Program-made: the position numbers and the translations under genes | Shown here: piece by piece, positions 8,320-17,253 of the stretch | Numbering within the stretch: the stretch's first letter is position 1 | How the letters are laid out: each line of letters begins with the position of its first letter | From: Megamonas funiformis | Lineage (GTDB): Bacteria; Bacillota; Negativicutes; Selenomonadales; Selenomonadaceae | DNA: 64,000 nt | Reading direction: 5' to 3' | Assembly (NCBI RefSeq): GCF_010669225.1 | Contig: NZ_CP048627.1 | Span: forward strand, 806,001 to 870,000 | The notes under the pieces: generated by a model | Databases searched by the model: none | What the model saw: only the letters and a program-made list of their open reading frames with translations | What the model was told of the DNA's origin: nothing

Positions 8320-10017
8320 GTGTTGTTAAATAAAGGTTTTATAGGAAAACTTACAGGTTATTTACAAAGAATTTTTGATGAACATTTTATGTTTATCATG
8401 ATTTTATTTATAATTAATAGTTTAACTACAGCGTGGTCACTTTTTGATGAAGATAAAATTGACGTGGCGATTGGATATATTTTTTCTGTATGGTTAGGTT
8501 CATTGATAATAACTTGTCTTATTGATTTATTGCCAAAACGATTTTTGCAAAAAATTGTAAAAACAGTATTGGTCATACCAATAGGGCTTATATTTATTGG
8601 TGAATTTTTTACAATGTATTGCTATAAAGCTTTGATTGGCACAGGTATTATAAATTCTGCACTTGAGACAAATATGCGAGAAGCTACAGAATTTTTCTCT
8701 ATGTATATAGGTTTTTCAGGCGTTGCTTCTATCATTGTTTTAATTGCTTTAATTGTAGGTTTATATAAATATAATCCACTGAAAAAAATCACTTTAAAAC
8801 AAAAGACAAAATCAGGTATAGTATGTACTTTGATGGTTTTAAGTGTGTTTTATACTATAAGAATGTTTACTGTATATACAGATTTTATTTGGGACGATGA
8901 AGTCTTACCAGTGCAAAGGGTATATGCTTCTACTTCTGTCGCTGTAAGAAATATGCAGGCGTATAGAGAGCTTTCTTCCCAAGTAAATAGTAAGGTAGAA
9001 CTCACAGAAAATAAGAGTGAAATAAAAAATATTGTATTTATTTTAGGTGAGTCTACAAATAGAAACCATATGCATCTTTATGGATATTATTTACCAAATA
9101 CACCAAATCTTGATGCTTTAAATGAAAAAGGCGAAATCAGTGTTTTCCGCGATGTAGTAAGTCCTCATTCTACTACAATTGCAGTATTAAGTAAGTTATT
9201 TACATTTTGTAATCGTGAATCAGATCAAGAATGGTATCATTACAATAATTTAATTGATGTAATGAATGCTGCAGGATATAAGACATATTGGTTATCTAAT
9301 CAGGAAACTTCAGGTGTTTGGGGCAATGTAGCTCAGATTTATGCAGCTCATAGTGATGTGAGTGCATTTACTCGTATTCGCGATTCAAGAGAAGATTATG
9401 GTATCGTTGATGGCGAATTATTCCCGCTTATTGATGATGCTATAGCAAATAGAAGTGAAGATAAAAATTTCTATGTAGTTCATTTGATGGGCGGACATGG
9501 ATTATATTATAATCGTTTCCCTTATAGTTTTAGTAAATTTAGTAAAGATGATATCAATTTACCAATTACAGATGGTAAAAAAGAAATCGTAGCTCAATAT
9601 GATAATGCACTTTATTATAATGATTATATAGTAAGTAGTATTATTGATAAATTCCGTGATAGTGAAACTTTAGTTATTTATGTTCCTGACCACGGTGAAG
9701 CTGTATATGATGAAGGCGAAGATATGTCAGGTCATATTGAGGAAAATCCTACACACCATATGATTGAAATACCAGTTATCATGTGGGCATCAGAAAAATT
9801 CAGGGCAAAATATCCTGAAAAATGGGAGCAAATCAAAAAAGCTGCTGATAGACCTTATATGACAGATGATATGATTCATACTGTTATGGATTTAGCAGAT
9901 ATAAAAACGGCTGAATTTGACCCTACAAGAAGTATTGTAAATGATAAATTCAATGAACAAAGACCTCGTATCTTTGATGGTATGGATTATGATGCAGAAA
10001 TAAAAAATAAAAGATAA
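8320..10017 (+). CDS. EptA-like phosphoethanolamine transferase (sulfatase fold)
   Basis: Inner-membrane enzyme of the alkaline-phosphatase superfamily that transfers phosphoethanolamine from phosphatidylethanolamine to lipid A or core sugars. About five membrane segments fill residues 22-185; the outside catalytic domain follows. Expected metal and nucleophile residues are present: Glu244 in ILGES, Thr285/286 in SPHSTT, Asp457-His458 in VPDHGE. Length (565) fits the EptA/CptA group. It starts at GTG 8320 behind AAGAAAGGG. It stands alone between an IS605 remnant and its own terminator. The acceptor lipid is inferred; the usual outcome is a less anionic surface and lower cationic-peptide binding. 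Confidence 0.88.
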   Translation: MLLNKGFIGKLTGYLQRIFDEHFMFIMILFIINSLTTAWSLFDEDKIDVAIGYIFSVWLGSLIITCLIDLLPKRFLQKIVKTVLVIPIGLIFIGEFFTMYCYKALIGTGIINSALETNMREATEFFSMYIGFSGVASIIVLIALIVGLYKYNPLKKITLKQKTKSGIVCTLMVLSVFYTIRMFTVYTDFIWDDEVLPVQRVYASTSVAVRNMQAYRELSSQVNSKVELTENKSEIKNIVFILGESTNRNHMHLYGYYLPNTPNLDALNEKGEISVFRDVVSPHSTTIAVLSKLFTFCNRESDQEWYHYNNLIDVMNAAGYKTYWLSNQETSGVWGNVAQIYAAHSDVSAFTRIRDSREDYGIVDGELFPLIDDAIANRSEDKNFYVVHLMGGHGLYYNRFPYSFSKFSKDDINLPITDGKKEIVAQYDNALYYNDYIVSSIIDKFRDSETLVIYVPDHGEAVYDEGEDMSGHIEENPTHHMIEIPVIMWASEKFRAKYPEKWEQIKKAADRPYMTDDMIHTVMDLADIKTAEFDPTRSIVNDKFNEQRPRIFDGMDYDAEIKNKR

Positions 10018-10025
10018 ATAATAGA

Positions 10026-10068
10026 AAAATCCCTAATACGGCATTTTGCTGTATTGGGGATTTTTTTT
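10026..10068 (+). terminator. Rho-independent terminator
   Basis: Stem AATCCC..AATAC..GC pairs with GC..GTATT..GGGATT (10029-10042 with 10048-10062, two wobble pairs), followed by eight T. It ends the transferase gene. Confidence 0.9.
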
Positions 10069-10176
10069 GCTGTTTATAGCATGATTTTTTACTGTTTTTA
10101 CATTATTTTTGCATATATATTGCTTGTTTTTACAAAGTTTATATAAATTTACAAGATTTTCATAAAATTATTACAA

Positions 10177-10182
10177 TATAAT
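10177..10182 (+). promoter_or_regulatory. Possible -10 box of the phosphonate operon
   Basis: A perfect TATAAT about 95 bases before the ATPase gene, in the only gap between the preceding terminator and the operon. No good -35 box is visible at 16-18 bases, so an activator may be needed or the true promoter may differ. The rest of 10069-10272 is AT-rich with nothing else recognised. Confidence 0.35.
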
Positions 10183-10272
10183 GATAGAGGTAAAAGTTAA
10201 ATTTTGGTTAAATAGATGATGTTGAATTAAGTATGTTGTTAAGATTAAAAATTAATTGAATGAGGGTAAAAA

Positions 10273-11055
10273 ATGTTAGAGTTAAAAAAGATTAGGAAAT
10301 CATATGAAGGAATAGAAGTTCTTAAAAATATTAATTTAAAAATAGAAAAAGGAGAAATCGTTTCTATTTTAGGGCCATCTGGTTGTGGTAAAACTACTTT
10401 ATTAAATTTAATTTTAGGGCTTACTCAAGTGAGTGAAGGCAGAATTATTTTTGATGGTGAAGATATAACACAGATGCCAATGGAAAAACGCGGTTTTAAT
10501 ATCGTATTTCAAGATTATGCGTTATTCCCTAATTTAAATGTATATGAAAATATTGTTTACGGATTAAAAAATAAGCCAAATATTTCTACAACAAAAGAAG
10601 TTCAAGACTTAATCAATTTATTAGGTTTAGGCAAACATTTAACAAAGAAAATTGAGGAATTATCTGGTGGACAGAAACAAAGAACTGCACTTGCTAGAAC
10701 TTTGGTTATGAAACCTAAAATTTTATTATTAGATGAGCCATTATCTGCTTTAGATGGTGTTATCAAAGAATCTATCAAGCAGAAAATCAAAGAAATAGCT
10801 CGTGATTTTAAATTGACTACAATAATAGTTACACATGACCCAGAAGAAGCATTGACTTTATCTGATAAAGTTTTGATTGTAAATGAAGGTCAGATTTCTC
10901 AATTTGGTACACCAGAGGAAATCATCAAAAAACCTGCAAATGATTTTGTCAGTGAATTTATCTTACGTCAGTTAGAAATCAAACGAAATAATATCTTAGA
11001 ATTATTTTGGGATGGTAACAATAGAGATAGAAAAGAGATTCTTCAGGTGGGTTAA
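10273..11055 (+). CDS. ABC transporter ATPase, 2-aminoethylphosphonate uptake (PhnT-like)
   Basis: Cytoplasmic ATPase that powers import through the permease encoded next. Walker A GPSGCGKTT (residues 34-42), signature LSGGQKQR (130-137), Walker B LLLDEP and the switch histidine in THDPEEA are all present. It belongs to the polyamine/iron/phosphonate importer branch. Its stop overlaps the permease start by one base (TAATG). The substrate is assigned from phnW and phnX downstream, not from the ATPase itself; ferric-iron or putrescine importers look similar at this level. Confidence 0.85.
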   Translation: MLELKKIRKSYEGIEVLKNINLKIEKGEIVSILGPSGCGKTTLLNLILGLTQVSEGRIIFDGEDITQMPMEKRGFNIVFQDYALFPNLNVYENIVYGLKNKPNISTTKEVQDLINLLGLGKHLTKKIEELSGGQKQRTALARTLVMKPKILLLDEPLSALDGVIKESIKQKIKEIARDFKLTTIIVTHDPEEALTLSDKVLIVNEGQISQFGTPEEIIKKPANDFVSEFILRQLEIKRNNILELFWDGNNRDRKEILQVG

Positions 11056-12731
11056 TGATGAATATTTTAAAAACTAAACAAAAAGAATTACAGATGATTT
11101 TTATAGCTGTAATTATAATTTTTGTAGGATTTTTATTACTACCGTTTATAGAAATTTTATATCAATCTATAGCAGTAGGTGATGGTGTAGGTTTAAAACA
11201 CTTTGCCACAATGTTAGATGAAGATAAATTTGCTACGGCTTTTGGCAATAGTATAGCAATTGCTTCAACTAGTGCGATTTTAAGTACGTTATTAGCATTT
11301 ATTTTAGCCTATACTATCCACTATACAAATATAAATAAAACAGCTAAGCGTTTAATTCAAATATTGGCTATAGCACCTATGTTTTTACCAACAATTACAT
11401 ATGGATTTGCAATAATTTATTCTTTAGGAAAACAAGGTTTTTTAACAAAAGTATTCAATATACAAATTGATATTTATGGTTTTAATGGTTTGTTGATAGG
11501 TTATATAATCTACACCATGCCAATAGCATTTTTGCTCATTTATAATGCTATGAAATATATTGATAAGAAATTCATGATTGTATCAAAAATCATGGGCGAT
11601 AGTTTATTTAAAACTTTTAGACAGACACTTATTAGACCATTATTAGGAACACTTGCAGCTTCATTTATACAATGCTTTTTCTTATGCTTCACAGATTATG
11701 GTATTCCAGCTTCAGTTGGTGGTAAATATCAGGTAATTGCTACAGTTTTATATGAAGAAATGATGGGAAGTATTCCTGATTTTAATCGTGGTGCTGTAGT
11801 AGCCATTGTGATGTTATTACCATCAATTATCAGTATTGCTTTATTGTGTTATCTACAACGTTACAATGTGCGTTATAACAAAATTTCTCAGGTGGAATTG
11901 AAAGTAAACAAAGTACGTGATTTTGTTTGGGGCGGATTATCTACTGTTATTTTAGTGATGATTTTATCCATGTTCGTTGTAATCTTCATGATACCATTTA
12001 TTGATGAATGGCCATATCGTATGCAATTTACAACAGCGCATCTCGTAGAAATTTTAAATGATTCTAGCATTATTGATGTATATACAAATTCCTTATTAGT
12101 GGCTACTTTATCTGCTGTAGTGGGACTTGTTGTATCTTACGGTGCAGCTTTAATCACTGCTAGAAGTAATTTTATCAATGAAAAGAAATTTGCCATTGAA
12201 GCGATTGCTTTGATTACAAATACAATTCCAGGTATGGTAATTGGTATTGCTTATATGATGTTCTTTTCAGGAACTACACTACAAAATACTTTTGCTTTAA
12301 TCATCATTTGTAATGTAATTCACTTCTTCTCTACACCATATTTAATGCTTAAAAATTCCTTAGAAAAATTGAATAAATCATGGGAAAATACAGCTTTGTT
12401 GATGGGCGATAGTTGGTTTAAAACATTATATAGAATTATCACACCAAATATAAAAACTACTATTTTTGAAGTATTAGGATATTACTTTATCAATGCCATG
12501 GTAACTATTAGTGCAGTTATTTTCATAGCTGGTGCTCAGACTATGGTTATTACAGCCAAAATAAAAGAATTACAGTATTTTGGTAAATTTAATGAAATCT
12601 TCGTATTATCCATGCTGATTTTAGCTACAAATTTAATTGTAAAAGGTCTATTGACTGTATTAGCTAAAAAGAAAATTAGTGTGAAAAAAGAGAAAAAAGA
12701 AATGATAACAAAGGGAGAGGCTATAGTATGA
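11055..12731 (+). CDS. ABC transporter fused permease, 2-aminoethylphosphonate uptake
   Basis: 558-residue membrane protein made of two BinPD-type permease halves in tandem, each with about six membrane helices (residues about 15-275 and 290-535). Each half has a cytoplasmic loop of the kind that docks on the ATPase, seen in the related stretches MGDSLFKTFRQTL and MGDSWFKTLYRII. Thus one gene does the work of the separate PhnU and PhnV permeases of other bacteria. Start is ATG 11055 or 11058, behind AGGTGGG. Its last four bases overlap the binding-protein gene (ATGA). Confidence 0.87.
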   Translation: MMNILKTKQKELQMIFIAVIIIFVGFLLLPFIEILYQSIAVGDGVGLKHFATMLDEDKFATAFGNSIAIASTSAILSTLLAFILAYTIHYTNINKTAKRLIQILAIAPMFLPTITYGFAIIYSLGKQGFLTKVFNIQIDIYGFNGLLIGYIIYTMPIAFLLIYNAMKYIDKKFMIVSKIMGDSLFKTFRQTLIRPLLGTLAASFIQCFFLCFTDYGIPASVGGKYQVIATVLYEEMMGSIPDFNRGAVVAIVMLLPSIISIALLCYLQRYNVRYNKISQVELKVNKVRDFVWGGLSTVILVMILSMFVVIFMIPFIDEWPYRMQFTTAHLVEILNDSSIIDVYTNSLLVATLSAVVGLVVSYGAALITARSNFINEKKFAIEAIALITNTIPGMVIGIAYMMFFSGTTLQNTFALIIICNVIHFFSTPYLMLKNSLEKLNKSWENTALLMGDSWFKTLYRIITPNIKTTIFEVLGYYFINAMVTISAVIFIAGAQTMVITAKIKELQYFGKFNEIFVLSMLILATNLIVKGLLTVLAKKKISVKKEKKEMITKGEAIV

Positions 12732-13744
12732 AAAAGAAAAAAATCTTATCAATGTTATTAGCAGGTACGGCATTATGTGCGTCTATGCTATTTGGTGGTT
12801 GTGGTACATCTGGTAGCGATAGTGCATCTAGTGGAAATGATGGAAAAGTAGTTATTTATTCTAATGCAGATGATGAAGCAGTAGATGCTATGAAAAAAGC
12901 ATTAGATAATAATGGTTTTAAAGATAAATATATGTTACAGACTTTTGGTACTTCTGAACTTGGCGGTAAATTAATGGTAGAAGGTAAAAATATTGAAGCT
13001 GATGTAGTAACTATGAGTTCTTTCTACTTAGATAGTGCGCAAGAAAAAAATAAAATGTTCACAGATTTAACTTTTGATTATAAACCATTAACTGAAAAAG
13101 TTGATTTCTATGCACCAATCACTTCTCAAGAAGGCACTATCATTGTAAATACTGAAAAATTAAAAGAAGCAAATCTTCCAATGCCAAAAAGCATCAAAGA
13201 TTTAGCAAATCCTATTTATAAAGACCAAATTTCTGTAACAGATGTAAAAGCATCATCTACAGCTTGGTTATTAATTCAAGGTTTAGTTTCTGCTTACGGT
13301 GATGAAGAAGCTAAAAATATTTTAGGTGGCATTTATAAAAATGCAGGTCCACATATTGAAAATTCCGGTTCTGCACCACTTAAAAAAGTTCGTGCTGGTG
13401 AAGTAGCTATTGGTTTTGGTTTAAGACAGCAGGCTGTTGCTGATAAATTAAAAGGTTTACCTATTGACTTTGTAGACCCAACAGAAGGCAATTTCTCTTT
13501 GACTGAATCTATTGCAGTTATAGACAAAGGCGATAAAACAAATCCACTTGCAATGCAAATTGCAGAATGCATTATTCATAATGCTAGAGTAGATTTATTA
13601 AAATCATATCCAAACCCAATTTATGAAGGTGAAATTTCTGATTCTGTAAATAAATCAGCATATCCAAAAACTTTTGCTGAAAAATTATCTGTTGATTTAT
13701 TGAAAAAACATCAAGATTTATCTGAAGCAGCTAAACAACTTTAA
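12728..13744 (+). CDS. Substrate-binding lipoprotein, 2-aminoethylphosphonate uptake (PhnS-like)
   Basis: Extracytoplasmic binding protein of the iron/spermidine/phosphonate family, 338 residues. A lipoprotein signal is clear: basic MKKKK start, hydrophobic core and lipobox LFGGC, with the modified Cys at about residue 25, then a Ser/Gly-rich linker. The body contains the VVIYSNADDE start strand and SVTDVKASSTAW typical of this group. It overlaps the permease gene by 4 bases and is separated from phnW by a large hairpin. Ligand is inferred from the linked catabolic genes. Confidence 0.85.
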   Translation: MKKKKILSMLLAGTALCASMLFGGCGTSGSDSASSGNDGKVVIYSNADDEAVDAMKKALDNNGFKDKYMLQTFGTSELGGKLMVEGKNIEADVVTMSSFYLDSAQEKNKMFTDLTFDYKPLTEKVDFYAPITSQEGTIIVNTEKLKEANLPMPKSIKDLANPIYKDQISVTDVKASSTAWLLIQGLVSAYGDEEAKNILGGIYKNAGPHIENSGSAPLKKVRAGEVAIGFGLRQQAVADKLKGLPIDFVDPTEGNFSLTESIAVIDKGDKTNPLAMQIAECIIHNARVDLLKSYPNPIYEGEISDSVNKSAYPKTFAEKLSVDLLKKHQDLSEAAKQL

Positions 13745-13798
13745 TTTTAATGATTTATTTTAGGGTATATGTAGTTAAATACAATTAATATGCAGAAT

Positions 13799-13848
13799 AA
13801 GAAATTTCTTAATACAAAGAGAAAATCTTTAGTATTAGGAAATTTCTT
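13799..13848 (+). terminator. Long intercistronic hairpin between binding protein and phnW
   Basis: Arms of 17 bases (13799-13815 and 13832-13848) pair with one mismatch and continue inward with AAAGA/TCTTT around a GAAAA loop. No T-run follows. Such hairpins often protect the upstream message, which would give more binding protein than enzymes; a partial attenuator is the other option. Confidence 0.6.
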
Positions 13849-13907
13849 AATGTAGAGGACAGTTTGATATTTTTAGTTAACATGATTATAAAGAAAGGTG
13901 TATAAAA

Positions 13908-15002
13908 ATGAAAAATTATAAATTATTAACTCCAGGGCCACTCACTACTACTGAAACAGTGAAAAAAGAAATGATGTTTGACCATTGCACATGGGACGAT
14001 GATTACAAAAAAATTACTTTATCCATCATTGATGATTTATTAGAATTAGCACATGTAGATAAAGAAAAATATACAGCAATTCTCATGCAGGGCAGTGGAA
14101 CTTTTGGTGTAGAATCTGTACTTACTTCTGTTATTGGCGAAGATGATTGCTTATTAATTTGTGCAAATGGCGCTTATGGTAAACGTATGGCAGAGATTGC
14201 TCAACATGCCAAAATAACTTATAAAATGTATTTACAAGATTTTGATAAAATTTCAGATGCAAAAGTTGTAGAAGAATTATTGCAGGAAAATCCACAAATT
14301 ACACATGTTTCTATAGTTCATAGTGAAACAACTTCTGGTATTTTAAATGATATTGAAGCTGTGGCAAAAGTAGTTAAAGCATATGGAAAAACTTTAATAG
14401 TTGATGCTATGTCTAGCTTTGGTGGTGTGGATATTGAAGTTGAAAAATTAGGTATTGATTTTATCATCAGTAGTGCAAATAAATGTATTCAAGGTGTGCC
14501 AGGTTTTTCCTTTATCATTTGCAATCGTGAAAAATTAATGCAATCTAAAGGTAAAGCAAGAAGTCTTTCTTTAGATTTATATGAACAATGGGAAACTATG
14601 AGCAAAGATGGTAAATGGAGATTTACTTCACCTACACATGTAGTATTAGCTTTTGCTCAAGCTATTAAAGAATTAAAAGCAGAAGGCGGTATTGTAGCTA
14701 GAAATAAACGTTATAGTGAAAATAATCGCATTCTTATCGAAGAAATGGCAAAACTTGGTATAAAACCATATATTGAAAGCACTCATCAAGGTCCAATCAT
14801 CACTACATTTTATTATCCAGAAAATAGTAATTTTGATTTTGCTGAAATGTATCAATATATTAAAGACAGAGGATATGCTATTTATCCAGGTAAAGTAACA
14901 GATGCACAGACTTTCCGCATTGGTACTATTGGGGAAATTTATCCAGAAGATATGTATAAATTATCTAGCATTATGACAGATTTTCTTAATAGTAAAAAAT
15001 AA
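13908..15002 (+). CDS. phnW: 2-aminoethylphosphonate--pyruvate transaminase
   Basis: PLP enzyme converting 2-aminoethylphosphonate and pyruvate to phosphonoacetaldehyde and alanine. The 364-residue length and the LTPGPLTTT start are typical of PhnW. The PLP-binding Asp166 (VDAMSSFGG) and Schiff-base Lys192 (SSANKCIQG) are visible. It lies 56 bases before phnX, so the two catabolic steps are encoded together, behind the uptake genes. Start ATG 13908 follows AAGAAAGGTG. Confidence 0.95.
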   Translation: MKNYKLLTPGPLTTTETVKKEMMFDHCTWDDDYKKITLSIIDDLLELAHVDKEKYTAILMQGSGTFGVESVLTSVIGEDDCLLICANGAYGKRMAEIAQHAKITYKMYLQDFDKISDAKVVEELLQENPQITHVSIVHSETTSGILNDIEAVAKVVKAYGKTLIVDAMSSFGGVDIEVEKLGIDFIISSANKCIQGVPGFSFIICNREKLMQSKGKARSLSLDLYEQWETMSKDGKWRFTSPTHVVLAFAQAIKELKAEGGIVARNKRYSENNRILIEEMAKLGIKPYIESTHQGPIITTFYYPENSNFDFAEMYQYIKDRGYAIYPGKVTDAQTFRIGTIGEIYPEDMYKLSSIMTDFLNSKK

Positions 15003-15058
15003 TTGTAGTTGAGATTTTAATTTTAGTGGAGATTTAATTAAGTAAGGAGAATTTATTA

Positions 15059-15826
15059 ATGAAATACGAAGGTATTATTTTTGATTGGGCAGGCACTACA
15101 GTAGATTATGGTTGTATGGCACCAGTAAGAGCTTTTGATGAAGCTTTTAAATCTTTTGGTATTGAACCTACAATGGAAGAAATCAGAAAACCAATGGGAA
15201 TGTTAAAAATTGACCATGTAAGAACAATGCTTCAAATGGAACGCATCAATAATTTATGGAAAGAAAAATATAATCGAGATTGGACAGAAGATGACGTACA
15301 AAAAATCTATGAAATTAGTGAACGTAAAATCTTTGAAGTTTTAGATAAATATACAGATATAAAACCACATGTATTAGAAACAATTATTGAAATTAGAAAT
15401 AAAGGCTTAAAAATTGGTTCTACTACAGGTTATACAAGTGATATGATGAAAATCGTAACAGATAGAGCAAAACAGCAAGGATATACTCCTGATTTTTGGA
15501 TTAGTCCTGATATGGTAAATAGTAAAGGTCGTCCATATCCTTATATGATTTTCCGCAATATGGAAGCTTTAGAATTAACTTCTGTGGATAAAGTATTAAA
15601 AGTTGGCGATACTATTGCAGATATTAAAGAAGGCGTTAATGCTGGTATTGATACTGTAGGTATCATCGAAGGCAGTTCTTTGATGGGCTTAAGTCAAGAA
15701 GAATATGAAGCATTATCTGAAGATAAGAAAAATGAAATGGATTTAAAAGTAGTATCTGCATATCAAGATGCTGGTGCGAAATATATTATTAGAGATATCA
15801 GTGGTTTATTAGATATTTTAAAATAA
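15059..15826 (+). CDS. phnX: Phosphonoacetaldehyde hydrolase (phosphonatase)
   Basis: HAD-superfamily enzyme splitting the carbon-phosphorus bond of phosphonoacetaldehyde to acetaldehyde and phosphate. The nucleophile Asp9 (FDWAGTTVDYG) and the Schiff-base Lys50 in MGMLKIDH that marks phosphonatases are present, as is the late acidic motif KVGDTIADI. Length 255 is normal. It is the last gene of the phosphonate operon and is followed at once by a terminator. With phnW it gives the cell phosphate, nitrogen as alanine, and a two-carbon aldehyde. Confidence 0.95.
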   Translation: MKYEGIIFDWAGTTVDYGCMAPVRAFDEAFKSFGIEPTMEEIRKPMGMLKIDHVRTMLQMERINNLWKEKYNRDWTEDDVQKIYEISERKIFEVLDKYTDIKPHVLETIIEIRNKGLKIGSTTGYTSDMMKIVTDRAKQQGYTPDFWISPDMVNSKGRPYPYMIFRNMEALELTSVDKVLKVGDTIADIKEGVNAGIDTVGIIEGSSLMGLSQEEYEALSEDKKNEMDLKVVSAYQDAGAKYIIRDISGLLDILK

Positions 15827-15840
15827 TAGATGAATTTATA

Positions 15841-15885
15841 AAGGCTGTAATAATTGGACGTGATAGATTATTATAGCCTTTTTTG
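15841..15885 (+). terminator. Terminator of the phosphonate operon
   Basis: AAGGCT..TAATAAT (15841-15854) pairs with ATTATTA..AGCCTT (15867-15880), then a run of six T. Classic Rho-independent form. Confidence 0.92.
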
Positions 15886-16024
15886 ATGAGATTTTTAATT
15901 AAATTTTATAGTTTTAAAATTTAAATTTCACAAAGATTATTTATAATGTAGTTAGTTAAAATAATTTATAAGTATTTTGAGGTATTAAGTTTTTAAATTT
16001 ATAATGATTGTGAGGGATTATATT

Positions 16025-16198
16025 ATGTTTAAAGGAAGCAAACTATCTGCAATGGATTTGATGGCTAAAAATTTAATGATTATGATAAAATCTATGCAAA
16101 ATAAAATGAAAGAAATCTTTAAACATAATTTTTATAAGCGTTCTTTAAATAAAAAAGTGCCTCCGGAAAGAAAAATCTCTATGCTTAAATTTGGTTGA
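16025..16198 (+). CDS. Small basic protein of unknown function
   Basis: A 57-residue open frame (MFKGSKLSAMD...), rich in Lys and Met, with a helix-prone middle. ATG 16025 has GAGGGA about 8 bases upstream, the best argument that it is translated; an upstream in-frame ATG at 16004 lacks this. The last codons overlap the left arm of a strong bidirectional terminator, so the frame could also be chance. I do not recognise the protein. No homology or signal peptide is evident. Confidence 0.35.
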   Translation: MFKGSKLSAMDLMAKNLMIMIKSMQNKMKEIFKHNFYKRSLNKKVPPERKISMLKFG

Positions 16199-16231
16199 TA
16201 ATTTTCCATTTTTAAACATAGAGATTTTTTT
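16171..16231. terminator. Bidirectional terminator between small ORF and ttcA-like gene
   Basis: AAAAATCTCTATG (16171-16183) pairs with CATAGAGATTTTT (16217-16229), with inner TTAAA/TTTAA and TGG/CCA pairs. A-run on one side and T-run on the other let it work for both convergent units. Confidence 0.9.
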
Positions 16232-17015
16232 ATTTTTGTTGGTTTTTAAAGAATTGATAATAATAAGGTTTCATTTCTTTGCGATTTTTGATAGGTGGCC
16301 ATAAATCGCCAACGGCTGTTGTACGCATAGCAGCGCTTAAATGCTCATATAAAAGAGGATTTTCTTTAGATAATTCTTCAATTAAATTTTTAGCTTTTTG
16401 ACGCATTGTATTGCCATTGAATGGACATGGTGGAGCACAAGGTTCTTGACCATGAAGTGAGATGGCATTTCTTATTTCTTCTTCACGGAAATAAAGCAGT
16501 GGTCTGATTACAGTTACATCAGAACGGCTTAAATAAGTAGATGGCATGAAAGTCTTTAATTGACCAGAATAAAATAAATTCATGAAGAATGTTTCTACGG
16601 CGTCATCATGATTGTGAGCATAAGCTATTTTATTATAGCCATGTTCTTTGGCATAGCCATTGATTGCACCACGGCGGAAGAAAGCACAGGAATAACAAGC
16701 ATTTTTATTATCTTGATTAGCGATAGTTTCAGCGATATTTACTTCATGAATATGGTAAGGCATGTTTAATTTATCGCAGAATTTTTGCATAGCTTCGCAA
16801 GAAAAATCTTTAGTAAACATAGGATTTATGGTGATTGCTCCTAGTGTGAAATTTTTCTTTAAAGTATTTTTTAATTCTGTTAAAGCGTATGCCATAAATA
16901 GGCTATCTTTGCCACCAGATAGACCGATTAGGATTTTATCATTATCTTCGATTAATTGGAATTCAACAACTGCACGGATTATGCGACTTAAATATTCTTT
17001 AGGTAATGGTTGCAT
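16230..17015 (-). CDS. TtcA-like PP-loop tRNA thiolation protein
   Basis: ATP-dependent tRNA 2-thiocytidine (position 32) synthetase family member, 261 residues. The PP-loop SGGKDS spans residues 33-38; the CxxC pair is Cys107/Cys110 (ACYSC) and further cysteines lie at 193 and 197 (CAPPCPFNG), fitting a [4Fe-4S] site. In the known TtcA reaction the C is adenylated and then thiolated. Start ATG at 17015 is preceded by AAGAAAGGA. The gene ends inside the shared terminator. Other PP-loop thiolases (TtuA-like) are an alternative. Confidence 0.82.
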   Translation of the reverse strand: MQPLPKEYLSRIIRAVVEFQLIEDNDKILIGLSGGKDSLFMAYALTELKNTLKKNFTLGAITINPMFTKDFSCEAMQKFCDKLNMPYHIHEVNIAETIANQDNKNACYSCAFFRRGAINGYAKEHGYNKIAYAHNHDDAVETFFMNLFYSGQLKTFMPSTYLSRSDVTVIRPLLYFREEEIRNAISLHGQEPCAPPCPFNGNTMRQKAKNLIEELSKENPLLYEHLSAAMRTTAVGDLWPPIKNRKEMKPYYYQFFKNQQK

Positions 17016-17123
17016 AAAAAAATCCTTTCTTGTAATTAAATATTTGATAAATAATTATATTGTCTTATTTAAATAATAGATAAAAGGTAGGATAAATGAA
17101 TTATACAAAAGATAATATCTTTT

Positions 17124-17217
17124 ATCAATCATAGCTTTTAAATTTTATGTAATATTGTTATAATAGAAAAATCAATCATAGCTTTTAAATTTTATGTAAT
17201 ATTGTTATAATAGAAAA
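17124..17217 (+). repeat. Exact 47-bp tandem duplication carrying a promoter
   Basis: 17124-17170 and 17171-17217 are identical and directly adjacent. Each copy ends with an extended -10, TG-T-TATAAT (17156-17164 and 17203-17211), so the following pyrophosphatase gene has two identical promoters 47 bases apart. No strong -35 box is visible in either copy. Confidence 0.9.
17203..17211 (+). promoter_or_regulatory. Extended -10 promoter (proximal copy) of the pyrophosphatase gene
   Basis: TG-T-TATAAT lies about 42 bases before the chosen start codon. The same element recurs at 17156-17164 in the first repeat copy. Confidence 0.6.
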
Positions 17218-17253
17218 CAAAGCTATTAATTTGTAATGGAGGTTTTTCAACCT

